Positions 8,418 through 16,780 of a stretch of 53,394 nt of DNA are shown here, in pieces. The translations under genes and the position numbers were made by a program. Source of the DNA: an uncultured Flaviramulus sp. Its GTDB lineage: Bacteria > Bacteroidota > Bacteroidia > Flavobacteriales > Flavobacteriaceae. Numbering within the stretch: position 1 is the stretch's first letter; every line of letters begins with the position of its first letter. A model generated the notes under the pieces. The model searched no databases, was not told the origin of the DNA, and saw nothing but the letters and a program-made list of their open reading frames with translations. The stretch is from NCBI GenBank assembly GCA_947487155.1, contig CANKVS010000027.1, positions 1-53,394 on the forward strand, written 5' to 3'.

Positions 8418-9392
8418 TTATAAAACCATATCCTTATACGGAATTATGGTATTATAACCTTTATTTTGAAAATAGGAGCTTGGGTTTTCTATACTCGTAG
8501 CTAAGACAAAGTCGCCACCCCAAGCACCAAGACTTTTAATACAGCCTTTAAAATCGTTAAATAATAAATCTTTAACGGGTGTTTGCTTAGTAAGATTAGA
8601 GATTATTTGTTCGTGCTCAGTTATCAATATTTCAAAATCATTTAAAGAATTACAAGAAATCACTTTAGAAGTTATATCGCTAATTTGATTAATAGCACTA
8701 TTGGAATGTCTTTTCTGTTCATTGTAATGTTTAATACCATCTCTACTATTCTGCTTTTTATTTAAATGAACAAAGTATAGGTGGTCTTTAAATGATGGAT
8801 TAAAATTTATGTCTTTAATAATTCTAGTTTCGTCATGCTGAACTTGTTTCAGTATCTCATTATTTAATAATTGATAAGTAATTGAGGTGTTGTTTTGTGC
8901 ACAAGCAATATCATAACCACTACCACCAAAAGTTTGTTCTAAAAGTGAATAAGCATCAACTTGTGCCCATTGCGCTATATTATTTATTAAAGTTGACGAT
9001 GTGCCTAGGCCCCAATTTTTAGGAAAGTCTAATTTGGTTGTAACTCTAAAACCTGTTTCTAAATTTAAAAATTTTGAATTAAGTTGTTTAGCGGCATGGA
9101 GTATTTGAATAAGTCTATTTGATGTTTCGTCATGCTGAACTTGTTTCAGCATCTCATTACTATTTAATTGAAAAGAGCCTTCAAACCAAGTATTTCCATT
9201 TTCATCTAAGCTTGTCCATAAAATTTTTGACTCGTCAATAGTTTCAACCTTTAACGATTGTCCATATTTTGTTGGAACAGCAAGTGATATTGCACCGTCG
9301 AGCACGACGTATTCGCCAGTTAATAATAATTTTCCGTTGCTGTAGTTTATACTATGCTCAGTTACCGTTTTGTTATTATTTGTGGAATTCAT
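8418..9392 (-). CDS. GYDIA-family GHMP kinase (mevalonate pathway) with two in-frame REP insertions
   Basis: A 324-residue kinase of the galactokinase/homoserine/mevalonate/phosphomevalonate superfamily. It shows an N-terminal substrate motif (KLLLTGEYVVLDGA, 21-34), the ATP-binding loop GLGTSS (128-133) and the family signature GGSGYDIA (156-163). Given the HMG-CoA reductase gene upstream on the same strand, it probably phosphorylates mevalonate or phosphomevalonate; the exact step is not certain. Two nearly identical 12-residue segments, NE[MI]LKQVQHDET, occur at residues 79-90 and 179-190. They are encoded by two copies of a palindromic repeat, absent from the family core, that add 36 bases each without breaking the frame. 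The start at 9392 is the likely one, but a shorter start cannot be excluded. Confidence 0.9.
   Translation of the reverse strand: MNSTNNNKTVTEHSINYSNGKLLLTGEYVVLDGAISLAVPTKYGQSLKVETIDESKILWTSLDENGNTWFEGSFQLNSNEMLKQVQHDETSNRLIQILHAAKQLNSKFLNLETGFRVTTKLDFPKNWGLGTSSTLINNIAQWAQVDAYSLLEQTFGGSGYDIACAQNNTSITYQLLNNEILKQVQHDETRIIKDINFNPSFKDHLYFVHLNKKQNSRDGIKHYNEQKRHSNSAINQISDITSKVISCNSLNDFEILITEHEQIISNLTKQTPVKDLLFNDFKGCIKSLGAWGGDFVLATSIENPSSYFQNKGYNTIIPYKDMVL
8827..8862. repeat. REP-like palindrome, family 1, copy A (inside the GHMP kinase gene)
   Basis: A 36-base unit whose core at 8835-8855 forms a hairpin with arms ATGCTGAA and TTCAGTAT (one G-T wobble) around the loop CTTGT. It matches copy B at 9124-9159 at 35 of 36 positions in the same orientation. 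It lies in frame and encodes residues 179-190 of the kinase. Confidence 0.85.
9124..9159. repeat. REP-like palindrome, family 1, copy B (inside the GHMP kinase gene)
   Basis: The core at 9132-9152 is a perfect 8-bp hairpin (ATGCTGAA / TTCAGCAT) with loop CTTGT. It encodes residues 79-90 of the kinase, in the same reading frame as copy A. Confidence 0.88.
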
Positions 9393-9450
9393 GTTTAATG
9401 CAGAATTTGGTGATTGTTTATTTTTGATTGTAGAAGATAGTCTATTTTCG

Positions 9451-9474
9451 GTGGCTGAGCGTAGTCAAAGCCAC
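9451..9474. repeat. REP-like hairpin, family 2, left of the GIY-YIG gene
   Basis: Arms GTGGCT and AGCCAC pair over 6 bp around the 12-base loop GAGCGTAGTCAA. It overlaps the 3' end of the GIY-YIG gene and supplies its last codons and stop. The copy at 9791-9814 is in inverted orientation. Confidence 0.85.
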
Positions 9475-9773
9475 TCTTTGTAATGACTATCATTTTTACA
9501 TTCAGCATGTTTTTTTAAATCCTCAAAATTATTATTAATTAATGCTGTTTTTTTCTTTCTACTCCAGCCTTGAATTTGTTTTTCTCTATAAAAAGCATCA
9601 TCTATTCTTTGAAATTCTTGAACGTAAACTAAATTTACTGGAAGTCTTTTTTTAGTATGATTTGCTCCCTTACCATTTTGATGTTCATATAATCTTTTGT
9701 CTAAATTAATTGTGCTGCCAGTATAAAAAGTACCATCAGCGCATTCTAATATATAAACAAATCCTTTAGGCAT
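9465..9773 (-). CDS. Single-domain GIY-YIG nuclease
   Basis: A 102-residue protein consisting of almost only a GIY-YIG endonuclease fold. The signature appears as VYI (6-8) and YTG (17-19), followed by the usual Arg (R26 in KRLYEH), the AxHTKKR segment at 36-42 and the metal-binding Glu (E63 in FYREKQIQGWSRKKK). This is the UPF0213/URI-like small family, whose cellular role is poorly known; the full motif set suggests an active enzyme. The C-terminus (EWL and the stop) is read from a REP hairpin, and a second, inverted copy lies 17 bases upstream of the start. The gene sits between the two mevalonate genes on the same strand, so it looks inserted there. Confidence 0.9.
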   Translation of the reverse strand: MPKGFVYILECADGTFYTGSTINLDKRLYEHQNGKGANHTKKRLPVNLVYVQEFQRIDDAFYREKQIQGWSRKKKTALINNNFEDLKKHAECKNDSHYKEWL

Positions 9774-9790
9774 TGTATGTTATATTATAA

Positions 9791-9814
9791 GTGTCTTCGA
9801 CTACGCTCAGACAC
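9791..9814. repeat. REP-like hairpin, family 2, right of the GIY-YIG gene
   Basis: Arms GTGTCT and AGACAC pair over 6 bp around TCGACTACGCTC, the reverse complement of the core of the left copy with one mismatch. Arm sequence differs from the left copy but remains self-complementary. Confidence 0.87.
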
Positions 9815-9862
9815 CACTGTTTTACTCAATATAGTATTTTTATAGGTTCAGATACCAAATTA

Positions 9863-11191
9863 TTAATCGCTATGCTTAACTCTTAAATTATTTATAGCCT
9901 CAACAACAGCATTATGTGTAACTGTATTGTTTTTAAAATGTTCAGTTAGGGTATGTTTTTCATCATCATTCGCTTCAAACTGATTAAGAATATTCATTAA
10001 ATGCATTTTCATATGCCCCTGTTGAATCCCAGTTGTTGTAAGCGACCGCAGTGCAGCAAAGTTTTGTGCTAAACCAGCAACGGCGACTATTTGCATAAGC
10101 TCTTTTGCTGATGGTTTGTGTAATAACTCCAAAGCTAATTTCACTAATGGATGCAAACCTGTAAGTCCGCCAACCGTACCTAAAGCCAGAGGTATTTCTA
10201 TCCAGAAATTGAAAACACCATTTTCAATTTTAGCATGTGTTAAACTACTATATTTTCCGTGTCTTGAAGCATAAGCATGTACACCAGCTTCAACCGCTCT
10301 AAAATCGTTTCCAGTAGCTAACACAACGGCATCAATACCGTTCATAATACCTTTGTTATGTGTTACAGCGCGGTAGGGTTCAACTTCAGCTATATTAACA
10401 GCCTGCACAAATTTATTAGCAAATTCTTCACCTGTAATAGAATTGTTTTCATTTAAACGATCTACATCACAGCTAACTTCTGCACGTACTAAACAATCTG
10501 GAACATAATTAGATAAAATACTCATTACTATTTGAATATTTTTTTCTTCTTTAGAAAATCCTTCAAACTGTAACGCTTCATCTTTAAAAGTTTTGGCAAA
10601 CTGCTCTAAACATGAATTTATAAAATTGGCACCCATGGCATCAAGTGTTTCAAAGGATGCGTGCAATTGGTAGTAACCTTTTATGTCTTTTGTTTTATCT
10701 TTTAATTCAATATCTAAAATACCGCCTCCGCGCAATTCCATGTTTTTGGTAATGGCTTTAGTGTCTTCAATAAGTTTAGGTTTAACAGTTTTAAAAAACT
10801 GCAGCAAAGTGTTAAAATTGCCGTGATACATAAAATGAACCTGACCAATCTTATTAGTAGAAATGACTTTAGTTTTAAAACCACCTCTGTCTAGCCAAAA
10901 TTTTGCGGCTTTACTTGCTGCTGCTACTACCGAGCTTTCCTCAATAGCCATAGGAATGGTATAAAGCGTGTTGTTAATTAAAAAGTTTGGAGCAACGCCA
11001 AGTGGTAAATAATAGTTGGTTATTGTGTTTTCAATAAACTCATCATGAAGCTGTTGAAGGGTTTCGTTACTATTCCAATATTGCTTTAAAATAGCTTTAG
11101 CATCATTAGTTTTTGAAAAATAAGTATCGACTATCCAATCAATTTTTTTAGATTTTGAAAGCTTAGAAAAACCAGAAATAGATTTACTCAT
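9863..11191 (-). CDS. Hydroxymethylglutaryl-CoA reductase, class II (degradative-type sequence)
   Basis: Interconverts HMG-CoA and mevalonate with NAD(P)H. In Bacteroidota that use the mevalonate route it works in isoprenoid synthesis despite the degradative class name. The 442-residue protein has the substrate motif YYLPLGVAPNF (60-70), the catalytic Glu region MAIEESS (81-87), the cofactor/catalytic region ATGNDFRAVEAGVHAYA, and the C-terminal GIQQGHM with the catalytic His. Length fits class II enzymes. It reads toward the GIY-YIG and GHMP kinase genes, which supports a mevalonate unit. The REP hairpin and GIY-YIG gene separate it from its partner. Confidence 0.93.
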   Translation of the reverse strand: MSKSISGFSKLSKSKKIDWIVDTYFSKTNDAKAILKQYWNSNETLQQLHDEFIENTITNYYLPLGVAPNFLINNTLYTIPMAIEESSVVAAASKAAKFWLDRGGFKTKVISTNKIGQVHFMYHGNFNTLLQFFKTVKPKLIEDTKAITKNMELRGGGILDIELKDKTKDIKGYYQLHASFETLDAMGANFINSCLEQFAKTFKDEALQFEGFSKEEKNIQIVMSILSNYVPDCLVRAEVSCDVDRLNENNSITGEEFANKFVQAVNIAEVEPYRAVTHNKGIMNGIDAVVLATGNDFRAVEAGVHAYASRHGKYSSLTHAKIENGVFNFWIEIPLALGTVGGLTGLHPLVKLALELLHKPSAKELMQIVAVAGLAQNFAALRSLTTTGIQQGHMKMHLMNILNQFEANDDEKHTLTEHFKNNTVTHNAVVEAINNLRVKHSD

Positions 11192-11337
11192 AAAATGATA
11201 ATTAATGATGCAAAGATACTACTCTTGGTATGAATATGAAGAAACAAGTTGTAGAGGTTATTTAAGTGTTAATAAACAGGGTTTTTTGCATAATTTTTAG
11301 TAAACTTGACATCATTTTGTGAAATAAACAGTTTTTG

Positions 11338-13572
11338 ATGAAATATTTGAATTTACCGCTTTGTGTTTGCCTTTTTTTTACTACAATTTTATTTGCTCAA
11401 ACTAAAGAGATTTCCCTAGAAGATATTTGGAATGGTACGTTTAGAACCGAGAGTATGGATGTATTGCATTCTATGGCTAACGGACAACAATATTCGGTGT
11501 TAGATTTTGATAGAAATAAACGAACTACGTCTATTGATATTTACGATTACCAAACATTAAAAAAGGTATCTACTTTGGTGAGTTCTGGAAATTTAGATGC
11601 TTTAAATTATTTTTCAGATTACACATTCAGTAAAGATGAAAGTAAAATTATTTTAGCAACAAATCAAGAATCTATATACCGCCGTTCAACTTTAGGGATA
11701 TATTATGTCTATAATACAACAGACAAATCACTCACATTAATTTCAGAAAACAAAATACAAGAACCTACGTTTTCGCCTAACGGAAATAAAGTAGCTTACG
11801 GATTTGAAAATAATTTATATGTTAAAGATTTAATTTCTGAAACCACTGTACAAATTACTTTTGATGGTAAAAAAAATAAAATAATAAATGGCATTACAGA
11901 TTGGGTTTACGAAGAAGAGTTTGCCTTTGTTCGCGCTTTTGAGTGGAACGCTGTTAGTAATAAAATTGCTTTTTTAAGATTTGACGAAACTGATGTTCCA
12001 GAGTTTTCAATGGATGTTTATGGTACAGGATTATATCAAACACAGCAAGTGTTTAAGTACCCAAAAGCAGGAGAGGCTAACTCTAATATGTCATTACATA
12101 TTTACAATTTAGATTCAGAGAGTTCTAGTGAGGTTAAAGTAAGCAAGTCGTATAACGATTTTTATATTCCAAGAATTAAATGGACAAATAATCCAGATGT
12201 TTTAAGTGCGCAATACATGAACAGGCATCAAAATGAATTGGATTTATGGATGATAAATGCCAAAACAAATACATCTAATTTAGTTTTAGCAGAAAAAGAT
12301 GATGCTTATATTGATGTTACAGATAACTTAACTTTTTTAAAGAATAACAGTTTTATTTGGACTAGCGAAAAGGATGGCTATAATCATATTTATCATTACT
12401 CAAAAGACGGTGAGTTAATCAATCAAATAACCAAAGGTAATTGGGAAGTTACCAATTATTATGGCTATGATGAAAATACTAATAAAATTTTCTATCAATC
12501 TGTAGAAAATGGCTCTATAAACAGAGATGTATATTCGGTTAAATTAAATGGACGACATAAAATAAGGTTAACTAAAAGCGAAGGCACAAATAATGCGTCG
12601 TTTAGTGCCGATTTTTCATACTTTATAAATATATTTTCAAGTGCATCAACACCGCCAGAATATACGCTTAATAGTGCTGTTTCAGGAAATCTTATAAAAA
12701 GTATTAAAGATAATGATGTGCTATCGCAAAACCTTTCAGATTATAAAACGTCTAAGAAAGAATTTAGTACCATTCACGTCAATGGTAACGATTTAAATAT
12801 GTGGATGATTAAGCCTGCTAATTTTGATGCTTCTAAACAATATCCATTATTAATGTATCAATATTCAGGACCAGGGTCTCAACAGGTTGCAAATCGCTGG
12901 AATAGTGCTAACGATTATTGGTATCAGCATTTAGCACAACAAGGTTATATTGTGGCTTGTATTGATGGTCGTGGAACAGGGTTTAAAGGTGCAGCCTTTA
13001 AAAAAGTAACACAAAATCAATTGGGTAAATATGAAGTTGAAGATCAAATTCAAGCGGCTAAGCAATTAGGGGAACTACCCTATATAGATGCTAGCAGAAT
13101 GGGTATTTGGGGCTGGAGTTATGGCGGATTTATGAGTAGTAATGCGTTGTTTAAAGGTAATGATGTATTTAAAATGGCAATTGCTGTGGCACCTGTAAGT
13201 AGCTGGCGTTTTTACGATACGATTTACACAGAAAGATATATGACCACACCACAAGAAAATGCTAGTGGTTATGATGATAATTCGCCAATAAATCATGTAG
13301 ATAAGCTTAAAGGCGATTATTTGTTAATTCACGGATCTGCTGATGATAATGTACATTTACAAAATACCATGCGTTTGGTTGAGGCTTTAATACAAGCCGA
13401 TAAGCAATTTGATTGGGGTGTTTATCCTGATGATAATCATGGTATTTATGGTGGAAATACAAGGCTTCATTTGTACAGAAAAATGACCAATTTTATTAAT
13501 GCTAAACTTGGTGATAAAATTGAAAAGGAAGAAGAAGTAAAGTCGCAAAAGGAAAATAAAATTAAAGGATAA
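11338..13572 (+). CDS. Dipeptidyl peptidase IV-like serine peptidase (S9 family)
   Basis: Releases dipeptides from the N-terminus of peptides, typically with Pro or Ala in second position. The 744-residue protein has a signal peptide (to about residue 22, LFAQ), an eight-bladed beta-propeller DPPIV_N domain to about residue 470 that includes a double-Glu motif (WVYEEEF) for binding the peptide N-terminus, and an alpha/beta-hydrolase domain. The catalytic triad is visible: Ser594 in GWSYGG, Asp669 or 670 in SADDNVH and His701 in DDNHGIYGG. A TTG three bases upstream is possible, but the ATG at 11338 is preferred. Two peptide transporter genes follow directly, which suggests a peptide-use module. 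Confidence 0.92.
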   Translation: MKYLNLPLCVCLFFTTILFAQTKEISLEDIWNGTFRTESMDVLHSMANGQQYSVLDFDRNKRTTSIDIYDYQTLKKVSTLVSSGNLDALNYFSDYTFSKDESKIILATNQESIYRRSTLGIYYVYNTTDKSLTLISENKIQEPTFSPNGNKVAYGFENNLYVKDLISETTVQITFDGKKNKIINGITDWVYEEEFAFVRAFEWNAVSNKIAFLRFDETDVPEFSMDVYGTGLYQTQQVFKYPKAGEANSNMSLHIYNLDSESSSEVKVSKSYNDFYIPRIKWTNNPDVLSAQYMNRHQNELDLWMINAKTNTSNLVLAEKDDAYIDVTDNLTFLKNNSFIWTSEKDGYNHIYHYSKDGELINQITKGNWEVTNYYGYDENTNKIFYQSVENGSINRDVYSVKLNGRHKIRLTKSEGTNNASFSADFSYFINIFSSASTPPEYTLNSAVSGNLIKSIKDNDVLSQNLSDYKTSKKEFSTIHVNGNDLNMWMIKPANFDASKQYPLLMYQYSGPGSQQVANRWNSANDYWYQHLAQQGYIVACIDGRGTGFKGAAFKKVTQNQLGKYEVEDQIQAAKQLGELPYIDASRMGIWGWSYGGFMSSNALFKGNDVFKMAIAVAPVSSWRFYDTIYTERYMTTPQENASGYDDNSPINHVDKLKGDYLLIHGSADDNVHLQNTMRLVEALIQADKQFDWGVYPDDNHGIYGGNTRLHLYRKMTNFINAKLGDKIEKEEEVKSQKENKIKG

Positions 13573-13595
13573 AATTACTAATTAATAATAAATTT

Positions 13596-14987
13596 ATGGC
13601 AGCTACGGCATTAAAACCACATCAAAAAGAACTTTTCGGACATCCAGTTGGGTTATATGTTCTATTTTTTACAGAAATGTGGGAGCGTTTTTCTTATTAT
13701 GGAATGAGAGCACTTCTGGTACTTTATTTAACTTCAAAAACTACGGACTTAAATCCAGGTGTTGGTTGGACTCAAGGGGATGCATTGGCGCTTTATGGAT
13801 GGTATACGGCATTAGTGTATATCATGTCTATTCCTGGAGGTATTTTGGCAGATAAGTTTCTTGGACAAAAGAAATCCGTAATTCTAGGAGCAATACTTTT
13901 GGTTATAGGTCATAGTGTTTTAGCGGTCGAAGCGATGTGGGCATTTTATACAGGACTTGTTTTTATAATTCTTGGTGTTGGGTGTTTAAAACCTAATATT
14001 TCTACAATGGTAGGAGGGCTTTATAAAAAAGGAGATGTGCGTAGAGATAAAGGATTTACTATATTTTATATTGGTATTAATGTTGGAGCGTTCTTATCTG
14101 GATTAGTAGTTGGGTATGTTGGTGAAGTTCATGGTTGGCATTATGGTTTTGGATTAGCAGGTATATTAATGGTTATCGGTCTAATTCAGTTTTTAGCTGG
14201 TCAAAAATATCTCGTTCATGTTGGAAATTATTTGGGGAAATCAGATAAAGTGGAAGATCAAGAAGCTTATAAGAGGCCGCTTACCAAAATTGAAAAAGAT
14301 AGAGTTATTGTTTTACTTATTTCTTTCTTATTAATTATCGCGTTTTTTGCTGCATTTGAACAAGCTGGAGGTTTGATGAATATTTATGCTAAAGAAAAAA
14401 CAAACAGAATGTTAATGGGATGGGAAGTGCCAGCTACATGGTTTCAATCTTTAAACTCTTTTTTCATAATAACTCTTGGTGTTGGAATTGCTGCTTTTTG
14501 GGCTAAAAGAAAATTGAAAGGAACTGAAGCTTCTTCTTTATTTAAAATGATTATCGGTTTAGGAATTACTGGTATTGGATTTCTATTTATGTCTGCCGCA
14601 GCTTCAGAATATGATAGCACGGGAAGTTCAATGATGATTTGGCTTGTTTTAGCTTATTTATTTCATACAGTTGGTGAATTATGTTTATCTCCTGTATCAC
14701 TTTCATTCGTTACAAAATTAGCACCCGCAAAATATGCTTCTATAATGATGGGAATTTATTTTGCAACAACAGGATTAGGAAATAAAGCTGCAGGTTTACT
14801 TGGGGAATCTTCTTCTATTTTTGGAGAGTTTAAAGTATTTACTGGAATCGCTATTTTCTGTGTAGTATTTGCGCTTTTAGTATTTATGTTCTTTAATAAA
14901 TTAAAAGTACTTACTCATGGTGCGGAAGATAATGAAACCGATTTCAGTACTAAAGAAGCAGAAGGTTTCGAATTAGCAGATAATTAA
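13596..14987 (+). CDS. Proton-coupled peptide transporter (POT/PTR family), copy 1
   Basis: Imports di- and tripeptides with protons across the inner membrane. The 463-residue protein has the 12-14 helix layout of the family. The first helix carries the POT signature ExxERFSYYGMRALL (around residues 29-43, with the proton-coupling ExxER), and FYIGINVGAFLSG around 155-167 is the second family signature. Near residue 365 the GELCLSPVSLSFVTKLAP segment is typical. It starts 23 bases after the peptidase stop codon, so the two are likely co-transcribed. A terminator follows before the second copy. Confidence 0.93.
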   Translation: MAATALKPHQKELFGHPVGLYVLFFTEMWERFSYYGMRALLVLYLTSKTTDLNPGVGWTQGDALALYGWYTALVYIMSIPGGILADKFLGQKKSVILGAILLVIGHSVLAVEAMWAFYTGLVFIILGVGCLKPNISTMVGGLYKKGDVRRDKGFTIFYIGINVGAFLSGLVVGYVGEVHGWHYGFGLAGILMVIGLIQFLAGQKYLVHVGNYLGKSDKVEDQEAYKRPLTKIEKDRVIVLLISFLLIIAFFAAFEQAGGLMNIYAKEKTNRMLMGWEVPATWFQSLNSFFIITLGVGIAAFWAKRKLKGTEASSLFKMIIGLGITGIGFLFMSAAASEYDSTGSSMMIWLVLAYLFHTVGELCLSPVSLSFVTKLAPAKYASIMMGIYFATTGLGNKAAGLLGESSSIFGEFKVFTGIAIFCVVFALLVFMFFNKLKVLTHGAEDNETDFSTKEAEGFELADN

Positions 14988-14998
14988 TAAAAATATTT

Positions 14999-15030
14999 AA
15001 GCCTTACATTCTCTTATGTAAGGCTTTTTT
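14999..15030 (+). terminator. Terminator between the two peptide transporter genes
   Basis: A perfect 11-bp stem (AAGCCTTACAT / ATGTAAGGCTT) with a 6-base loop is followed by a T-run. It would end or attenuate the peptidase-transporter transcript before the second transporter, which starts only 16 bases further on. Confidence 0.88.
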
Positions 15031-15045
15031 CAATTACAACAAATT

Positions 15046-16590
15046 ATGGGTACTCCTAATACCAATGAATTTAGTTTATTAAATCACAAACCAGCTTTAT
15101 TCGTATTGTTTTTTACAGAAATGTGGGAACGTTTTTCTTATTATGGAATGCGAGCAATTTTTGTATTGTTTTTAGTAAAAAGTTGGGATTGGAGTAATGA
15201 AAGAGCTGTTGGTTTATTAGCAATTTATACTAGTACAGTATATTTAACACCTTTAATAGGAGGCATCATTGCTGATAAACTTTTAGGTTATCAGAAGGCA
15301 GTTGCATTAGGCGCTTTAGCAATGACCTTGGGTCATGCATCAATGGCTCTTGAAACAGAAATGACCTTATATATTGGAATTGGATTGTTAATTATTGGAA
15401 ACGGGTTATTTAAGCCAAATGTTACTTCTATTGTTAGCGGTTTATATGATAAATACCCAGAACGAAAGGATGGCGCTTTTACTATTTTTTATATGGGCGT
15501 AAATGCAGGTGGTTTTTTAGGCGTATTACTGTGTGGGTTTTTAGCAAGTAACTTAAGTTATTCTTGGGGTTTTGGACTAGCAGGAATATTTATGTTTTTA
15601 GGAACATTACAATTTTGGTTTGGTAGAGAAATTTTTGAAAGAGTAGGGAAAGAACCATCAAAAAAAGTAGATCTGTCTGATGCTGTTGAAAGGATTGGGT
15701 CAGCAAATAGCGGTAAAGAAATAGAAGAAGCCCCTGCAAATGTTCAAAGAGATAGATATATTGTTGTGGGTCTGCTAGCATTTTTTACAGTTTTTTTCTG
15801 GGCAGCTTTTGAACAAGCAAGTGGTTCAATGACCATTTTTGCAAGCGATTATACACAGAGAACATTAGAAGGGAATGCTGCTACAATTTTTAAAATCGTA
15901 GATGTTTTAGTTTCTACAGTTCCACTAATAATTATCTCATGGGTTTTATTAAAATTATTTGGACAGACCTTTAAAAAAATATCATTATCTAATAGTGTTC
16001 TGGGTATTAGTTTTTTAAGTATTTGGGGTATTGTTCTTTGGAAATTAAGCATTATTATACCTAAAGATAATGCCGAAATTGAAGCCTCTTGGTTTTTAAT
16101 TTTAAATTCACTCTTTATTATTTTTTTAGCACCTTTATTTTCTAAATGGTGGGAAAGTAAATATAACCCTTCTGCTGCAGTTAAATTTGGTATTGGAATG
16201 TTGCTTTTAGGTATAGGTTTTGGTGCGTTAGCGTATGGAGCTTCTACAATACCCCAAGGAGCAAAAACAGCTTCGGTTAGTTTAATATGGTTGGTAATAG
16301 CTTATCTTTTTCATACTATGGGAGAATTGTGTGTGTCTCCAGTTGGGCTGTCTTACGTTTCAAAGTTAGTTCCGGCAAAGAAAATAGGAATGATGTTCGG
16401 TATTTGGTATTTAGTTAATTTTGTAGGCAATCTAACAGCTGGAACAGTTGGAAAATATATTGATACTATAGTAGAACAATTCTCTATGTCTCACTTTTTC
16501 TTAATATTTACAATTATTCCAGCAGTTGTTGGTTTAATATTTTTAGTATTGAATCCAATAATGAAAAGGTTAATGCATGGTATCCGTTAA
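15046..16590 (+). CDS. Proton-coupled peptide transporter (POT/PTR family), copy 2
   Basis: A 514-residue paralogue of the preceding gene with the same ExxERFSYYGMRA signature near residue 27 and FYMGVNAGGFLG near residue 146. It is about 50 residues longer. A polar segment with several Lys and Glu (about residues 200-232, EPSKKVDLSDAVERIG to PANVQRDR) lies between helices 6 and 7, in the cytoplasmic linker. The MGELCVSPVGLSYVSKLVPA motif is kept. The two copies are clearly diverged, so this is an old duplication and probably gives different peptide specificity. The terminator in front means it may have its own promoter or depend on read-through. Confidence 0.92.
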   Translation: MGTPNTNEFSLLNHKPALFVLFFTEMWERFSYYGMRAIFVLFLVKSWDWSNERAVGLLAIYTSTVYLTPLIGGIIADKLLGYQKAVALGALAMTLGHASMALETEMTLYIGIGLLIIGNGLFKPNVTSIVSGLYDKYPERKDGAFTIFYMGVNAGGFLGVLLCGFLASNLSYSWGFGLAGIFMFLGTLQFWFGREIFERVGKEPSKKVDLSDAVERIGSANSGKEIEEAPANVQRDRYIVVGLLAFFTVFFWAAFEQASGSMTIFASDYTQRTLEGNAATIFKIVDVLVSTVPLIIISWVLLKLFGQTFKKISLSNSVLGISFLSIWGIVLWKLSIIIPKDNAEIEASWFLILNSLFIIFLAPLFSKWWESKYNPSAAVKFGIGMLLLGIGFGALAYGASTIPQGAKTASVSLIWLVIAYLFHTMGELCVSPVGLSYVSKLVPAKKIGMMFGIWYLVNFVGNLTAGTVGKYIDTIVEQFSMSHFFLIFTIIPAVVGLIFLVLNPIMKRLMHGIR

Positions 16591-16615
16591 TCGATAAAAC
16601 TGTTAAAATATATTC

Positions 16616-16643
16616 AAAAAGTGTCTAATTAGGTGCTTTTTTT
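16616..16643 (+). terminator. Terminator after the second peptide transporter gene
   Basis: AAAAAGTGTCTA and TAGGTGCTTTTT form a 12-bp stem with two wobble pairs and a 2-base loop. Seven T follow on the plus strand. It lies 26 bases after the transporter stop codon. Confidence 0.7.
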
Positions 16644-16711
16644 GTAAGTTCGGAGCGAGTTTTACAACTATAAATCTGGTTTTGATGACCACCTCGGTTA
16701 TTAAATATTGG

Positions 16712-16733
16712 TTACTGAGCGTAGTCGAAGTAA
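16712..16733. repeat. REP-like hairpin, family 2, third copy
   Basis: The core GAGCGTAGTCGA, the same as at 9451-9474 and 9791-9814, is enclosed by different but complementary arms, TTACT and AGTAA. It sits in the spacer before the thioredoxin-like gene. Confidence 0.8.
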
Positions 16734-16780
16734 GCATAATAAAACGAAATTATAATTAGATTTATACAATAAAGTGTAAC

